From Apostichopus japonicus (taxonomy: Eukaryota; Echinodermata; Holothuroidea; Aspidochirotida; Stichopodidae): 64,000 nt of DNA. Below are positions 44,231 to 57,193 of the stretch, piece by piece (the first letter of the stretch is position 1; each line of letters begins with the position of its first letter). The stretch lies in assembly GCF_037975245.1 (NCBI RefSeq), contig NC_092579.1:20468666-20532665 (forward strand), given 5' to 3'. Made by a program: the position numbers and the translations under genes. The notes beneath the pieces are model-generated. The model was not told the origin of the DNA. It did no database searches and was given only the letters and a program-made list of their open reading frames with translations.

Positions 44231-46189
44231 GATTAGTGGCTTCAGTCGATGTCGTATGACGTCATTCTTCCTACTTCAGCGCATAAAAATTGGTATAGGT
44301 AGGATGCTGACACAGTGTATCGCCGTGTGTTTAAAAAAGTTTGGATAACTGATTTTGCTTCGATTTTTCTTCGCGCATTCCATGAAGAATAGAAGATCAA
44401 TCTTTGAGAGATAAATGTCACAGTTACGTTCAATGTGTTCTTCTTAGAGTTGGCGAGGCGTTTACTTGTATACTACTATTTTCTAGGAGTATAGTGCTAT
44501 AGTCTGCTCCTATTTTTACAAGTGATACGTGATTTCTAAGCAGTCAGATACGCTTTATTTTTCAGAAATGTTTTCCGGTTTAGTGTTGTTCCTCGGAAAT
44601 TGAATGTTAAGCGATAGAAATGTTCCAAAATGGAACGGTTGGCCATAAAATACCGCTGCCCGATACAGCTTGTTGTTTTATATTAATATCTTTCATGTGC
44701 GTTCAGCGCCTTCTCTTACGTCTAGCAACTGCAACTTCTTCGAAAATTGAAAAGTCATTATAATCAACATTAGTCTTTAAACGATCATAAATAATCTTTT
44801 TGATATTCTTATGGAATGACTTCCGAAAATTTTAACCGAATCTTTCGTAAAACTCTATAAACTCAGGGATTTGTGCTAAAAAATGAACATGATTGAATTG
44901 ATTGGGTTTATTCTAGGCTTGAGCAACAGAAAATATCTATTTCTCGGGATGATTCAATCAAGCCAATAAATATTGACAAAACGCCGTTATCTTGAGATAG
45001 GGGCCATTGCAAAATAAACAGACGTAAACTTTTGCTTACCTCTTAATTACCTGCATTTTTTTTAAATAAAAACAAGGATTTTTGTTACAATTTTGAAATA
45101 GACTTAATATCCCTGGCAACTGTGAGAATGCTTATATATCGAGACCTTTGGTCAGGGTTTATATTATAGATGTGTATACTGATTTTTGAGTTTGATAGCA
45201 TCATCAGTGTCACACAATATGTGTTATGATTAGATTACACTACTACCAGTGATCGATGAGTGTTCTTTTAATAATATTTAAAATGTCATCATTTCCGCTA
45301 CCTGCATACTGTCTTCATTTTAGTTAAAAGGCTATTCTTCTAATTCACCGATCTTTCAAGGTTCATACAATTGATTATCCTCATTATGATTACCTTATTA
45401 ACTGAACTACTCCAGGATCCCTGGATTGTAAACAAGAATTAAATGATTCCCTAAGTCCCTACACTCCCCCCCCCCCAAACCCTACCCAACACACATGTTA
45501 CTATGTGTACAAATATGAACAGAATCCTTTTCTACTAGCTGTTAAACTTTCTTTCCTTTCGCAAGCAATAAATTTTATGAACATAAAAGTTCCTCCTCCA
45601 ATGAAGTTTGAGAGTTATTTGTGTTAACCTTGTGATCTTGTGGATGTAATACCAAAGTTAGTTGCAAGCAGCTGTGGATAATTACTAACAATTTTATGGT
45701 GCAGTGTGAGGTGCACTCCAGTATTAGAATTAACAGATACTATTAGTTTGTTACCATGTACCTAAATATGTACATCAGTACACATGGCTTATTAACTGAG
45801 TAACTGGGTTTCAATTTAAAATCAAAACACAAAGGTATAAAGCCTATAATGTCAGAACAACTTTAAAGTGTGATTCTTCAACAAGTTGTCCTTTTCTTAT
45901 GACCATTTTAAAAGTATACTCCGTTCTTGGCATTGCCCAGGAGAATCTTTCTGGCAATTTTACTTACTAAATCTTACTTCCGTAACAAAGTAATAGCATG
46001 TTGACAGTGGAAGTGACCAGGGAAGGGTGTGAATGGGGGGGGGGGGGGAGGGGACTGGGAGAAGCTTAGCCGCACCAGTTGGAGGATAATAGGAACAGAG
46101 ACAGAGTGAGATTGGGATCAGGATAATATTTTGGTATAGACTTTTCCAGAAAAAGAAACTTTAATATTGTCCTATGTAATGTAATTTAA
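44231..46189. other. No gene supported
   Basis: AT-rich spacer with a C-run near 45470 and a G-run near 46037. No conserved frame. Confidence 0.5.
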
Positions 46190-46262
46190 ATAAAATCTTA
46201 TATAGCGCACTATGCGCGATGCATCTGTGCGCTTTACAAACAATTTAGAAAATACAATGCCA
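46190..46262 (-). mobile_element. L2/SINE-type 3' end fragment
   Basis: In reverse complement: TTGTAAAGCGCACAGATGC, GCGCTATATAAGATTTTATT. The TGTAAAGCGC..GCGCTATATAA architecture matches the L2-like 3' ends elsewhere in the window, here in the opposite orientation. Confidence 0.6.
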
Positions 46263-46867
46263 ATAAACTCAATAACTAGCAAATCACTCAATTTTTTGAA
46301 ACTGGGAATTTTTCAATTAATGAAATAGTAACTCATATTGAAGCCGCGATTATTCAAACAAATTTATTCATTTTATATCTTTCTCCATTGCAGCACTTCA
46401 GCACTCTTACCGCAATAAACGCATTTATCTATAACAGTATTTCTTCTAAACTCTCATACATATTATATAAAGTGATTCCTGGTATTAAACCATCCTCTAA
46501 TACTGCATAATACAGACAATTTTCTTGTCATATATGTCATGGATGCGCTTCAATTTGTTATAGTCTCTTGAAAGCATCAATATTATTGGATTATCAGGAT
46601 GTAGAAAATAAATCATTGATGCAAATAATAAGCAGTTACTTTTAGTTTAAATGTTAACTTGAAGTTAGTTGTAATATTGGTATGCATATATTAATACATA
46701 CTTGGGAGAACAGCACAACTTATACCTGTATCTTATGCTGTTACTTTGAAATCATCATAGCTTATTATAAAACTTCCTCTCAAGTGCAACAACTCATTAT
46801 AAGCAAGGACAACAAACGTTTCCAATAGAACCTTAGCATAAAACGTGAAAATCAATGAGGCAACAGT
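46263..46867. other. No gene supported; downstream flank of the zinc-binding exon
   Basis: AT-rich. It includes the region just 3' of the minus-strand exon ending at 46868, where a polyadenylation signal overlaps the stop. Confidence 0.4.
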
Positions 46868-47165
46868 TTATTTGGAAGGTTTGTTCTTTGGGTGTGGAAT
46901 AATTCTAACATACTTTTGCAGCTGTTTATCCTGTGTGAACATTTTATGACACATGAAACAAAGGTAATGTTCTCGGTCACCTAACTTGATTTTGTAATGT
47001 TTGGACATCTTCGATTTACAGCAAGCACATGACTTTACCAAAGTAGGCGATTGTGCACTTTTCTTTCGAATGGCCGACTGCTTCTTAGAAAGATTCAAAG
47101 CCTCGACTTGTGTCTGCTCATCTTGTACGAAGTTCCGAATGACTTCCTTGGCATGAAGGACCACC
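46868..47165 (-). CDS. Probable terminal exon encoding a four-Cys zinc-binding motif
   Basis: Entered after CTCATACCCAG (acceptor AG at 47167-47166). It reads VVLHAKEVIRNFVQDEQTQV, a basic linker, SCACCKSKMSKHYKIK, LGDREHYLCFMCHKMF, and a basic tail to PSK and TAA at 46868-46870. The motif is C-x2-C-x19-C-x2-C, typical of a zinc ribbon or treble clef. The basic tail (PHPKNKPSK) would suit a nuclear protein. The stop TAA lies inside AAATAAAC, so the candidate AATAAA signal overlaps it. I do not recognise the gene, and upstream exons are not visible. Confidence 0.5.
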
Positions 47166-47490
47166 CTGGGTATGAGGGGTCAGAGGTAAACTTTGGTGTA
47201 GTGATGACCTGGGTCATTGACTAACAGAATCCACAGGGTTGTTAACCTCTGAAGTGAGGGAGGTGGACTTAGCCCCTGATAGGAAAGCAAGAAAATGACA
47301 GTTGATCAATGACATAAGCCCCCACACAAGCTCTCTGAAAATCGATACTCATTCTAATAAAAACTTTCCTTTGCATTAAACTAAATATGGTTAATATGGT
47401 AAAACATAAAATCAGATGAGTTGAGATGATACAAAATCATAATGCCTTTAGCCCCCAATCCCCCTCCCGTTCCGTCACCACTGTTTGATG
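47166..47490. other. No gene supported
   Basis: Spacer or intron upstream of the zinc-binding exon. No exon is seen. Confidence 0.4.
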
Positions 47491-47837
47491 CAGGGCCGAA
47501 TCCAGGATTCCGGAAGGGTGAGGGGTTTGGCCTCCAGTGATCCTAGGGTCTGAGGGGAGTGGGTTTCACTCTATCCATAGTGAAATTCTTGGATATTTAA
47601 GTACAACAGGGAACCCCCTTCAATTTACCCATGCAAAGCACCTACAAAAACTCACTCGAAATGTATCTGCATCAGTACGAGTTAGCTAGTTTGATTGATG
47701 ATCTATGGTAGATTGGAGAGAACAAACGCCGTGGATGTTTAATTTAATAAGTTTTTTCTCTACCTCTTTTTTTTTTGGGGGGGGGGGCAAGAGCAGGGGG
47801 GTCCGGAACCCCTGGACCCCCTCTGGATCCGCGCCTG
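47491..47837. mobile_element. GC-rich MITE-like element with CAGG..GGATCCAG ends
   Basis: The left end reads CAGGGCCGAATCCAG and the right end in reverse complement reads CAGGCGCGGATCCAG. A G-run and GGTCCGGAACCCCTGGACCC lie near the right end. This style of end is seen in hAT-type MITEs. I found no 8-bp duplication in the flanks (GTTTGATG against ACTCTGCA), so the insertion may be old. Confidence 0.55.
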
Positions 47838-48299
47838 ACTCTGCATATGAAAGACTAATTTCTACGCTATTCGTTTATAACAGAGCCTTATAACTCTATA
47901 TACGGCTCCGTTTTATACATTAACAGACCACCACTTTCTATGATATTTTAATATTGGATGATCAGTTAATTTGCGTTTGCATCGACATTCGAAGAGGAAA
48001 AAACCTTTACTGAGAAACTTGTGCATTGAATTTGAAAATTTGAACGTTTGGAGCTGACGGTTCCGAGCTCGGTCAAGAACTGCAGATGTGTGTGGTGGCA
48101 TGGACAAAGAACAGAACGAGAAATAACGTGGAACGAGAGAGGATGGCGCTTGAATAGCCTAGCTTGTACAAAGATATGCTCTCCTGATCATGACATGAAA
48201 AATTGCCTTTTCGTCTACCACAGAAAAGTGAAAAAATATAAGAGAATGAAAGTAATAAAAGAGCCACAATGATTCATGATAATTCAGACGATGTTTAGC

Positions 48300-48668
48300 C
48301 AAGGGCGTTGGAACCGGGGGCTGGGGGCGCCAGCCCCCCAGTGAAAAATATGGAGGGGCGGAAGTATCATTCCGCCCCCCCCCCCCCCGCTTCGCAAGTC
48401 AGAAAACCCATTTTTCATTTCCAAATGAGAAAAAAATCTCATTTGGAGCACCAAATTGCATCTAAGGCCAGGGGAAATGCAAAATTATATACAAAATGGA
48501 GTGGGTGGGTTGAAGTGTGCTATATTACACCAAAATGCATCTGAGGCCACCTGGAAATGCAAACAAATTCCAAAGGGGGAGGGGGACACCCCCTCCCCTT
48601 AGACCCCTCCCCCAGGCCGACCATCAGTCTTCAGCCCCCACACTCAAAAGTACCTTCCTACGCCACTG
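48300..48668. mobile_element. hAT-type MITE, 369 bp, with 8-bp target duplication
   Basis: Left end CAAGGGCGTTGGAACC, right end in reverse complement CAGTGGCGTAGGAAGG. A perfect direct repeat TGTTTAGC flanks it at 48292-48299 and 48669-48676. The interior is C-rich with long C-runs and no gene. Ends and length resemble the element at 58085-58457. Confidence 0.85.
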
Positions 48669-48947
48669 TGTTTAGCAATAATTGCCACCTTTCTCCCCAT
48701 GCCTCGACCCCGCTACCCTCTCATACATTTAACAATACAGTAACTCTTCTTGTTAGAGTAGAGTACGTCTGAACCATAGAAATTTCTGAACTCACGCCGA
48801 GATTATATTTTTTTTAGATCTTTCATTTTTAGAAGCTTTTGATGGAGTACCCCACCAGTTACCCAGAGTTGGACAACGCTCGGAAAGCTTGCAAAAAGTA
48901 CGTGTTTGTATGTGTGTATGGGTGTGTGCATATATGTGTGTATTTTA
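48669..48947. other. Spacer with a TG-rich tract
   Basis: Near 48900-48945 is an imperfect TGTGTATG-type simple repeat. No gene. Confidence 0.5.
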
Positions 48948-49183
48948 GATCCTCCTGCAATTAAGCAGGAACTCGCGAAGAAGCCTCATTGGCTTATCAA
49001 AGCCGCAGGCTGACCGAAGTGAGTCTCTTAGATTCATATTTAACGTCCATGATTATGAATTGTCAATTAAATTGTCAACAACTCTGTAACTGGACGACAT
49101 ACATTGATCTTGGAGTCACTCGAACCGGGGACCTTATGATTGGAAGGCACCGGCTTCAGTAACCACTTGAGCAAAAACACTCC
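48948..49183 (-). mobile_element. tRNA-derived SINE
   Basis: On the minus strand, 49183-49112 is a 72-nt tRNA-like head. Its acceptor arms are GGAGT / ACTCC, it has an A-box-like TTGCTCAAGTGG, an anticodon-loop-like CTTCCAA, and a B-box GGTTCGAGTGAC. It is followed by a body with TCTAAGAGACTCACTTCGGT and GAGGCTTCTTCGCG and an end with CTGCTTAATTGCAGGAGG (a 5-6-bp hairpin). RNA polymerase III would use the internal boxes. The mispaired acceptor base pairs and attached body argue against a functional tRNA. Confidence 0.6.
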
Positions 49184-51683
49184 TATATTTGCAAGGAGGG
49201 ATCGGAGGGTGGGGATTGGGGGGGGGGGCGGGACCGGTACGATGGGGCTTGGAGCCATTCCCTAAATGATTTATGTTTCTTGGAAAATGCTCTCTCATAA
49301 GAGACAATGGATGATAAAATTTAGTGACCTGTTAATATAAAGTCCAATCCTGGTCAATGTTATACTTTGAATTATACGCTTCAAAGGAAATCCCCCAACT
49401 TAATTACGATCTAATCATCACTAAACTTCAGGCAGTTATACTTTTATATCACTATACATCTTTGGCTGAAAATTGCACACTTCCGTTAAAATATGTTATT
49501 ACGACCACCATTTATTTGCTGTTCTGCTCTGATAAGCAGGACTTTACAATCCAAGTATACTAAAACTGCAACGTTAGTTGTCTACGTAGATTAGGCCTAA
49601 TGGCAAGTAACGGTCGAACACAATACAGTGCTGTACAAAAGACGATCATTTGAACTAATGAAATTGCACCTTGCTTAGTAGAGTACAACGCTTGCAAGAC
49701 GAATCTTGACTTAAAGGGACTGGACGTTATACGTTTGTGTTTTACTGTAACTAAATTTGAAATGGTTGTCTAAGGAAATAATTGACACTTGGTTAGGCTA
49801 GCCTATACCTAAACTAGTCGTAGGCGAGGTCTATCAAGTATTTTTTATCTACAATAAAGCGAGAGCAATGAACGATTGCAGATCAGCTTATCATACGGTA
49901 CAATTATTGCTTGGACTAGGCCAAAGGTACAACGGATCTTCTGAAAGAAACATGTGTGTAGAATTTGTGTTGTCATTTGTATTGCTTAGAATTCTTGTTA
50001 TCTCCGGCCAGTGATAACTCCGCAGATATATTTTACTGCCAGTAAGTTTCCTTGTGCTAAGTCTGTTGACGAACAGTTACGATATTAAATTCATCAGGCC
50101 TAACGTCGTTAGCCCTATTTGTTCATAATTAAACTTGCACAACTCCACATATGTATTCTAGGCAAGCTAGGTTAAGGTCACAACATGGGTAGCATACAAT
50201 TTTTTTTTACAGTATGATTTACATTATGTGTACATAGATTTAGTTGTAAAATGTGTTGGTGTTATTACTAATATATTACTGTACAATGTGGACTGGCCTG
50301 TTAACACTATAGTGTATGCCAAGATCAATCTACATACATGCAGTAAGTATATATTATAGCATGCAGGTTCCATCAGGACTTGAAGTGCCATTTATTAATG
50401 TTTACACTAGATCAACTTCTGTTCCTAATCAGAGGGAAGGTCCCAAGGTGTTATACAGTACGTTGTATTGTGCAGTGCTAACCATTCACATTTTGTAATT
50501 GTATGTTAATTTTTTTTAACAATGCTCTATGTTTAACCCTGCAGATCTCATCCTCAGAGTTACAATCTCAGAGTTGACTCTAACAAAAAATAAAACTTAA
50601 ATTTAAAATCGAGATTTAGTTAATTTGGGTATCCATTTTGAGTTTGTAACCTTACATGTTTGCTCATCTACAGTTAGTGTAATCAGGCAGGGCTATATAT
50701 GAATAAAGTTATAGAATTACATATGTCACCGACGGTAGTGCATGGAAACAACTCTCAATTAAGTTGTCTTATACTGAAATGTACACATCATTTATCAACA
50801 TAAAAAGGAAATTAAAGAGCGTAATGAGGTGACAGGTTACAGGAAATTGTTCATCAGCATTTCAGGTAATGGATATAACACACTGTTCAGTCTGAACAGA
50901 TGTACTGTATCTTGAAGGAGTTGGTTGTAACATTTGCAAGGCCTAGCTTACACAGAATAATTAGTGATTTACTTGTTAGAATTATGAATTTTAAATCTCA
51001 TGAAATACTGGCAAATAGTTTACAAACAGCCATGTACAAAAACCTCCTGTACATGTTTGCATTCGTGTAGCTTATTTTTTATTTCCATTTATTTTTATTT
51101 CCATTTTTCAATACCGGATAAATTATTTCCTGTTTATAACAATGTCTGCATGTGTGCCAAATCTATGCAAGACATCAAGTCCAAAAAATTATCAACTACA
51201 GGTATAATGTAAGAAGATAGGGAGGTGCACTCCCCACCCCACCCCCCCACCCATCCCAACTCCCTAAATCTGCAGATCTACTCAGGAGCTTGATTTGCAA
51301 TAGAGTTGAAAGTGGTACAGGAAATGTAAACAAAGTACGTATTTAGATTAATGAAGATACCTCCCGTATTGCCTATAACGAAGGCTTCAATTATGTTAAA
51401 TAATTTTTCCCCAAAATATTTACATTTTAAATGATCCTTTCATGTGAACATTATAGTCAGTAATTTGGTCATGTTTCCACATGTATGTACTTTGTTTCCC
51501 CTCTATCTGAAATTATTGTAATTGTATTTATATTTTCTGTATTATCCAGCAGTATAATTACACATCAAGCTATGCAGTTTAAATCCCCAAACTGCATGTA
51601 TATTCAGACAACAGAACTAGTTTCTGCATGATTGAGGACCTTAATTCAGTTTGATTTTCTTTGTTATTAAACCTATTAGAAAC
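49184..51683. other. Upstream flank of the fucosidase gene, no gene seen
   Basis: Contains a G-run near 49220 and a C-rich stretch near 51230-51250. The short frames (49357-49563, 50316-50498, 51000-51212) have no motif. The promoter and 5' untranslated region of the gene starting at 51684 should lie in the last part. I cannot place a TATA box or initiator with confidence. Confidence 0.4.
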
Positions 51684-52102
51684 ATGCGATTCATACCTGG
51701 AACCAGAACAATGGTCCGAATTCCAATCAAGATGATCCGTCTAGGGCTGTACGCCCTCCTGTTTCTCTCGGTCACAGAGGTGATCGTATACATTTCAGGC
51801 TTCAAGGGTGAAGCCGTCCGTTACACTCCTAACTGGAAATCTCTAGACTCGCGTCCGATCCCAGATTGGTACGAAGATGCCAAATTTGGTATATTTATCC
51901 ATTGGGGTGTCTACAGTGTCCCAAGTTTTGGTTCTGAGTGGTTCTGGTGGTACTGGCAAGGACAACATAGCATCAACTATGAGGCATTCATGAGATCCAA
52001 CTACAGGCCCGGTTTTACCTACACAGATTTTGCTCCCGCCTTCACTGCAGAGTTTTTCAACCCGAAACATTGGGCAGACATAATTGAAGCATCTGGCGCT
52101 AA
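51684..52102 (+). CDS. FUCA1-like: Alpha-L-fucosidase (GH29), exon 1
   Basis: Starts at ATG 51684 (MRFIPGTRT). Met codons further in frame ([21 protein letters not shown]) are alternatives, and all lead into the hydrophobic signal segment [20 protein letters not shown]. The mature part reads [48 protein letters not shown] and IIEASGA, with the GH29 hallmark KFGIFIHWG. The exon ends with AA at donor GTAAGT. The family removes terminal alpha-L-fucose from glycoproteins and glycolipids in lysosomes (or secreted), with a retaining mechanism. The frame is open upstream to about 51651, but no earlier ATG is present. No damage is seen. Confidence 0.92.
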
Positions 52103-54408
52103 GTAAGTAAAAATTGTGTTTTACTTAATTGAATATATTCCCCTTACGTATTATGTCACAGTGTCACTTAATTGACCAATAATGAATACAGAATGTTTGG
52201 GTCTTTGGGTGGTTGTCATGATATATGTACATAAATAATATACATGTACATAAAAAATATATCATTTGATGGAGACAGATATATATATAAATGACATGTC
52301 AGGGAAACTATTAAACATAAACAGACTTAGACCGAGACAATCAAACCTGTGTTTAAACAAACAAAATTAGCTTTATTAATGGTTATCCATTGGACAGCTA
52401 CCATGGTTAATTGTTTATATCAAAAACAGATATTGAATTGTAACTAATTAATCTGCCCAAATAGGTAAACTGATTAATTTATATTGCTCTGTCCCTTTGG
52501 AGATGGTGAAAAACAATACTAGGGGTGGTAGGCCTATGGTCCTCCTGAATGGGAATTTTACTTTACGGGCCCAAAGCTGATGTTCTAGTCACCAAACCTT
52601 TACATCTCTCCTACAGCTGTGTACATATTGGTCATTCTTTGTAATTTGCTACATTTTAGGATACACAAATTTGCTGTTAGCTAGGCCAACCAAAATGTAA
52701 GAACTGGTTACCTGAGGGATTGCAATTAGAAACAAATCATAAAACAATGCCCTGTGTGTTAATGATTTTGTTTTATCAGTTTTGGATTAATTGTTGTGTT
52801 AATTGGATATTTGGTAGTAGACAGGGCAAGGCAAGGTGTTAAGTAACGTAGCTTATTGTAGCCTATCAATGATTATCAGTGGAAACATCTATATAGTGTA
52901 ATCCATTTACACCAGCCTAGATATATAATGAGATGAACTGTCTGTACTGTACACTATTCCATTTCTCACACAGAGTTATAACTCAACTTCGTGTTATATG
53001 TACCATTTACCTGTGAGATATGTCTCCATTTCTAGTGGGAGGAAATGGACAGAGATTTCCTGAAATGGTAGCAAATAAATGGCTTGGGGTTAAGCCTTTG
53101 TTCATCAAGATCATATGGGTAGAATTTCTAGTTTGTCAAATGAGGTAAATAAGTACAGAGTTACTATGGCTATGGGCAGGCAGGTGTTCTTTGCCCTCTG
53201 TTCCCTGCACCCTCATGTAGTTGTGCTCATACAAGTCATCTTGGGAATCTAGTATATATTGATACTAACTAGTGTCACCAGACTATGTACTCTGAAATCA
53301 AACTTTGGGCTAGAGCATACATACTTGACCTCTTAAGACAACTTTGGGCATTCTATTTGTAGTTCCATACTGTTGCCATGTGGAACATTGTCCTGTACAG
53401 TTGCACGTCAAGTGTACATATGTTAATGATCTATAAATATTCTCAAAGAAAACCCACCATTGGTCCAAAGTCGCAGATATATATCTGCTGGACCGCTTTT
53501 TCAAATAATCAGGTGATGACAGATTATGGGAGATTAAAGTTATATATTCAGTGAACAGCTATTAGTTTCAACTTACTGTTGCATTGTTTTTCATTTAACA
53601 ATGGGTCATTTTTTAGTGGCTGATAATCATCTTAGTACACTCGTGCAACAATCTACTCATATCGCACAGTTTCCAAGCGCGTTCAAAGTCGATCATCTGT
53701 CAATCACTTGTAATGTACATAATGACATCAAGGTTGTAGACAGAAAGGGAAAAAGTTAATTTCTTCACACAGAGTATGTGACCATGACCTTATTCTTTGG
53801 GCATGTCTGGAGCGAGTTTGCGGGGTGCAGGGATAGGGGAAGGGGAGGAGAAGAATTCTCAAGATCTAAGTAAACTAGTCTTCTTTGGTCAACAAGTGAA
53901 GAAGCTGAGCACAAAAAAACAAAATAAAAAGCACTTTTTTCATGACTGAGATTCTTCGTGTACAGTTGTCTCAGGTCCGGTATTGTTACATCATCAGTTC
54001 TCCGAGACTACAATTGTGTCTTGTGCAGTTCATGATTGCTGTGAACAGATTCAAACTTAGACAGTAGGCTGGTATACTAAGGTACTTTACTGCATAGTCT
54101 AATTGTTCCACAAAAATGTATAAGTTGCCAAAACCAATTTGAGGTGCAGTGCAGTGCTTGACTGTTTGTGCAGAGTTTCCACTGCAGAACTGTATAATTT
54201 GTTTAAATTCCCTTAATAGATTCATATTCCAAACATGTAGATCTTTTCAAGAGTACATGATAGAATTGAAACAACTATTTCAAGGCTTTATCTAAAGGGA
54301 TAATAGCCTTGTGAGGGTCCTTATTTGGAAGTGTTCAGCATATTTACAAACGACAATTACCCTCTCCAGTGTGTTTGAATAGCTGCAGGCGCTACAGCCT
54401 TGTCTGAG
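52103..54408. other. Fucosidase intron 1, first part
   Basis: Intron 1 spans 52103-59813. This part is AT-rich and unremarkable. The 64-codon minus frame at 53310-53504 and the 79-codon minus frame at 53986-54225 have no motif. Confidence 0.6.
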
Positions 54409-54474
54409 AGCTTGGCTATTGTATTGAGAGCTTGGCTATTATATTGAGAGCTTGGCTATTATATTGAGAGCCAA
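54409..54474. repeat. ~20-bp unit repeated three times
   Basis: GAGAGCTTGGCTATTATATT in three near-identical tandem copies. Confidence 0.9.
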
Positions 54475-54595
54475 AAAGGAGACTGAATTTGTGAAGAGGG
54501 TCTAGAAAAAGGAATCTTGACAAATGCCAAAAATTAGCAGCAGCAGTGCAAATATAATGTATATTAGCAGTTGCCTGAAGTGGCCACTGGGTCTC

Positions 54596-55047
54596 CCCTT
54601 ACCGAAAACCCGGTCTGGCTTTAGATCTGGTTTAATCTGGCCATATCAAGCCTTTATCTGGCCATATAAAGCCAGATAGAACTGGATATAGAGTCAATAC
54701 AGATACGCAGATAAAGTTTTATCTGGCCATATAAATCCAGATATAACTGGATATAGAGTCAATCCAGATGTGCAGATCAAGTTTTATCTGGCCATATAAA
54801 GCCATATATAACTGGGTATAGAGTCAATCCAGATACGCAGATAAAGTTTTATCTGGCCCAGATATGGCTGCAATAAAATTTAACCAGATCAAATTTTATA
54901 TGGGCCATATAAAACTTCATTTAATATCAAGTTTATATATCGGCCCAATTTTTTATCTGGCCAGATATAAATTCCAGATCTGGCCCAGATTGAAATTCCA
55001 GATCTGGGCCATATCTGGATTTTTATATCTGGCCCAGATCTGGGATG
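54596..55047. mobile_element. Foldback or MITE-like element with CCCTTACCGA ends and TATCTGGCC modules
   Basis: The left end CCCTTACCGAAAACCC and the right end in reverse complement (CCCTTACCGACATCCC) are inverted repeats. Inside, a ~65-bp unit (TATCTGGCCATATAAAGCC and then ATAACTGGATATAGAGTCAA) repeats three times from about 54655. The last 100 bp are a dense set of inverted CCAGATCTGG-type words. A TCT triplet flanks both ends, but that is too short to call a target duplication. Confidence 0.65.
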
Positions 55048-56829
55048 TCGGTAAGGGTCTGCTGCAAGACTACGGCAGCGATGTATATAATGCAGGTCCA
55101 TACACTCCATAATAACAGCAACATTTATTTCATTTTTTGCCTTAAATATAGTGTCACTACCATTAATTCCAAGTGTTTAATTTTCTTTCTCAGAGAATTA
55201 TGCCATGTGGTGTTTGGAGGGCGTTGGGGGGGGGGGTCCGGGTGCTGTTGAGAGTTATCCTGTTTGTTATTTTTTTGTGTTCACCCTGCCCTTTTCTTAC
55301 AAAGTAAAGATTGTTCTTGCTGAATGGAAATCGAACAAAACCCTCTCCGAGATATTTGTAATAAAATGTCTCCTTGTTGACATAGCCATATCTGGGGTGT
55401 TTAATATTATTCTGTGATTGGATGATGGATTGTACAGTAACACCTGTTGTTTTCACTATATTAAAGAAAAAGGAAAAAGGAACTCAAAATATATAGTGAC
55501 AAGTTTCAATACATTTTGCACCTTGATGGGAATTGAAGGCAGTGCAGCATATCTGGTTCCCTTACGTGACATGTCAGTATATAGCAAGGTATATACTGTT
55601 ATTGCAACTAGTATGAACTTAAAAGGTTAAAGTTAGTTCCTTTTGTTTTAAATTATGAAAGTAGGCTGACATAAAAAAAAACAGAGGTAATAACTTTACA
55701 AAGCCAGATATAGGACTGGTTTGTGTATAGCTCAATGGCAATCTGAGGTCACCAGAGGTCAAGCCTGAAAGATTGAGGTTACTCCAAACCTGGTCCTGCT
55801 TGCTAGAAATATGTTTGGTTTGTAAATTCAGTCTAGTAAAAACAACAGTCCCATTGTTTGTTGTAGAAGTCAAATGTCATCTTGAGGTCATGACTATTTC
55901 GTATCTTGGTTGAATAAATGTCATACTTGCTCTGTGGATTCACTGTGTGTACAGTACATGAATCCTATGGTTTATATGATAAAGGTCACAGGTCACCAGA
56001 AATCAAAGTTTCAAAATCCATTTGCAGTACAGCTGATGTTGGCACTGATTGTGAACTTGAAATCAGCACTGGCCAATGTAAGTAGTCTTTTAATAATGAA
56101 CATGATGAAATTGTGGCAAGGAGGAATTACTCTAGAAGCAAGTTAGGCCTAAGCTGTTTTTGTGGTTTTACACATATTCTAAGAGGTGGAATGATATCAA
56201 TATAGTGTACAAACTATAGAGGTACAGGTTAGTCCATTAATACTATCTCAATTATAACCTGACATGCACTGAAAAGGATACAGAAATCAATTTTCAGTTG
56301 TTAATAACCGGGCAATTTCCTCTTGTTAATTGATAAATCACATGGGCAAGGCAATATGAACAACTGCATTGGCCTTCCTATTTATCATTAAAAAATGTTT
56401 TGTGATCATTTGTTAAAATCAAGTTTGGTTTTCTTCTTTTTGGTAAGGTGGATTGCATGTTGGATAAAGATTTGCATGGTGCAAAGAATAAAATAATTTG
56501 ACAGTGAGTGCATTTACAGGCCGGTCATCTCTCATGGTTGACCTCAAACTTAAAATACCTTGGTCATCCAGCATGATAATAAGTATCAAACTTTGGGACA
56601 TTCTGACAACATTCTAACTGATTGAGACAGAAATGATGTTGTTTGTCTGAATGTGCAGCTGACAAGTTTTCAGAAGACAGGTCACCCCATTGGCTAATCA
56701 AGAAATGTGGGGTTTTAAAAAGAAAGCTAGGTGGCACACCTATGGGATGGGCAACATCAATTATGGAATTTAAAAGGTAGTATGTACAGCCTGTATGGTA
56801 AGTGCATATCGTTATTAAATTTCATTGTT
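55048..56829. other. Fucosidase intron 1, middle part, no gene seen
   Basis: A G-run near 55227 and otherwise AT-rich sequence. Short frames have no motif. Confidence 0.5.
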
Positions 56830-57193
56830 TTAAAGGCATTGAAGACTCGCCCTAAACCACATGCCGCGCTCTGAAAAGTCAACTGTCCGTTGCTTGCAAA
56901 TGACATTTTCTTATTGTCGTTACAAAATGCAGACAGTAATGAAACGTGTTATCTTTTATCTAGACCTGAGATGTCCATCGCTGCTATGTACACTTTGTTG
57001 TGGGTATTGACTGCAGCTTTATGTACTGACTGTACGTCACTAGTGTCTAATTACCTAAGGTAGCATAGCAAGCTGTGTGTGTATTTTCTGGGATCGATGG
57101 TAGTGTCTATCACTTCTGTTACACCTCATTCGAAACTAGGTCACATTACCGGCATGAGACGTTTCTTTGTACGCCAGTCTTAACACCCTTTAA
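56830..57193 (-). mobile_element. TTAA-flanked MITE, copy 2 (reverse orientation)
   Basis: TTAAAGGCATTGAAGACTCG at the left and an AGTCTTAACACCCTTTAA right end, with TTAA at 56830-56833 and 57190-57193. The core TTCGAAACTAGGTCACATTA is the reverse complement of the family core. It lies in fucosidase intron 1. Confidence 0.85.

Noticed and set aside
47705-47893. Plus-strand 62-codon frame
   Set aside because: It runs through the G-run and right end of a MITE-like repeat and has no coding character.
49112-49183. tRNA gene on the minus strand
   Set aside because: Acceptor stem mispairs and an attached SINE-like body make a tRNA-derived SINE more likely than a functional tRNA.
51651-51683. Upstream extension of fucosidase exon 1
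   Set aside because: The frame is open but begins at TTG. The first ATG is 51684, and a signal peptide follows it.
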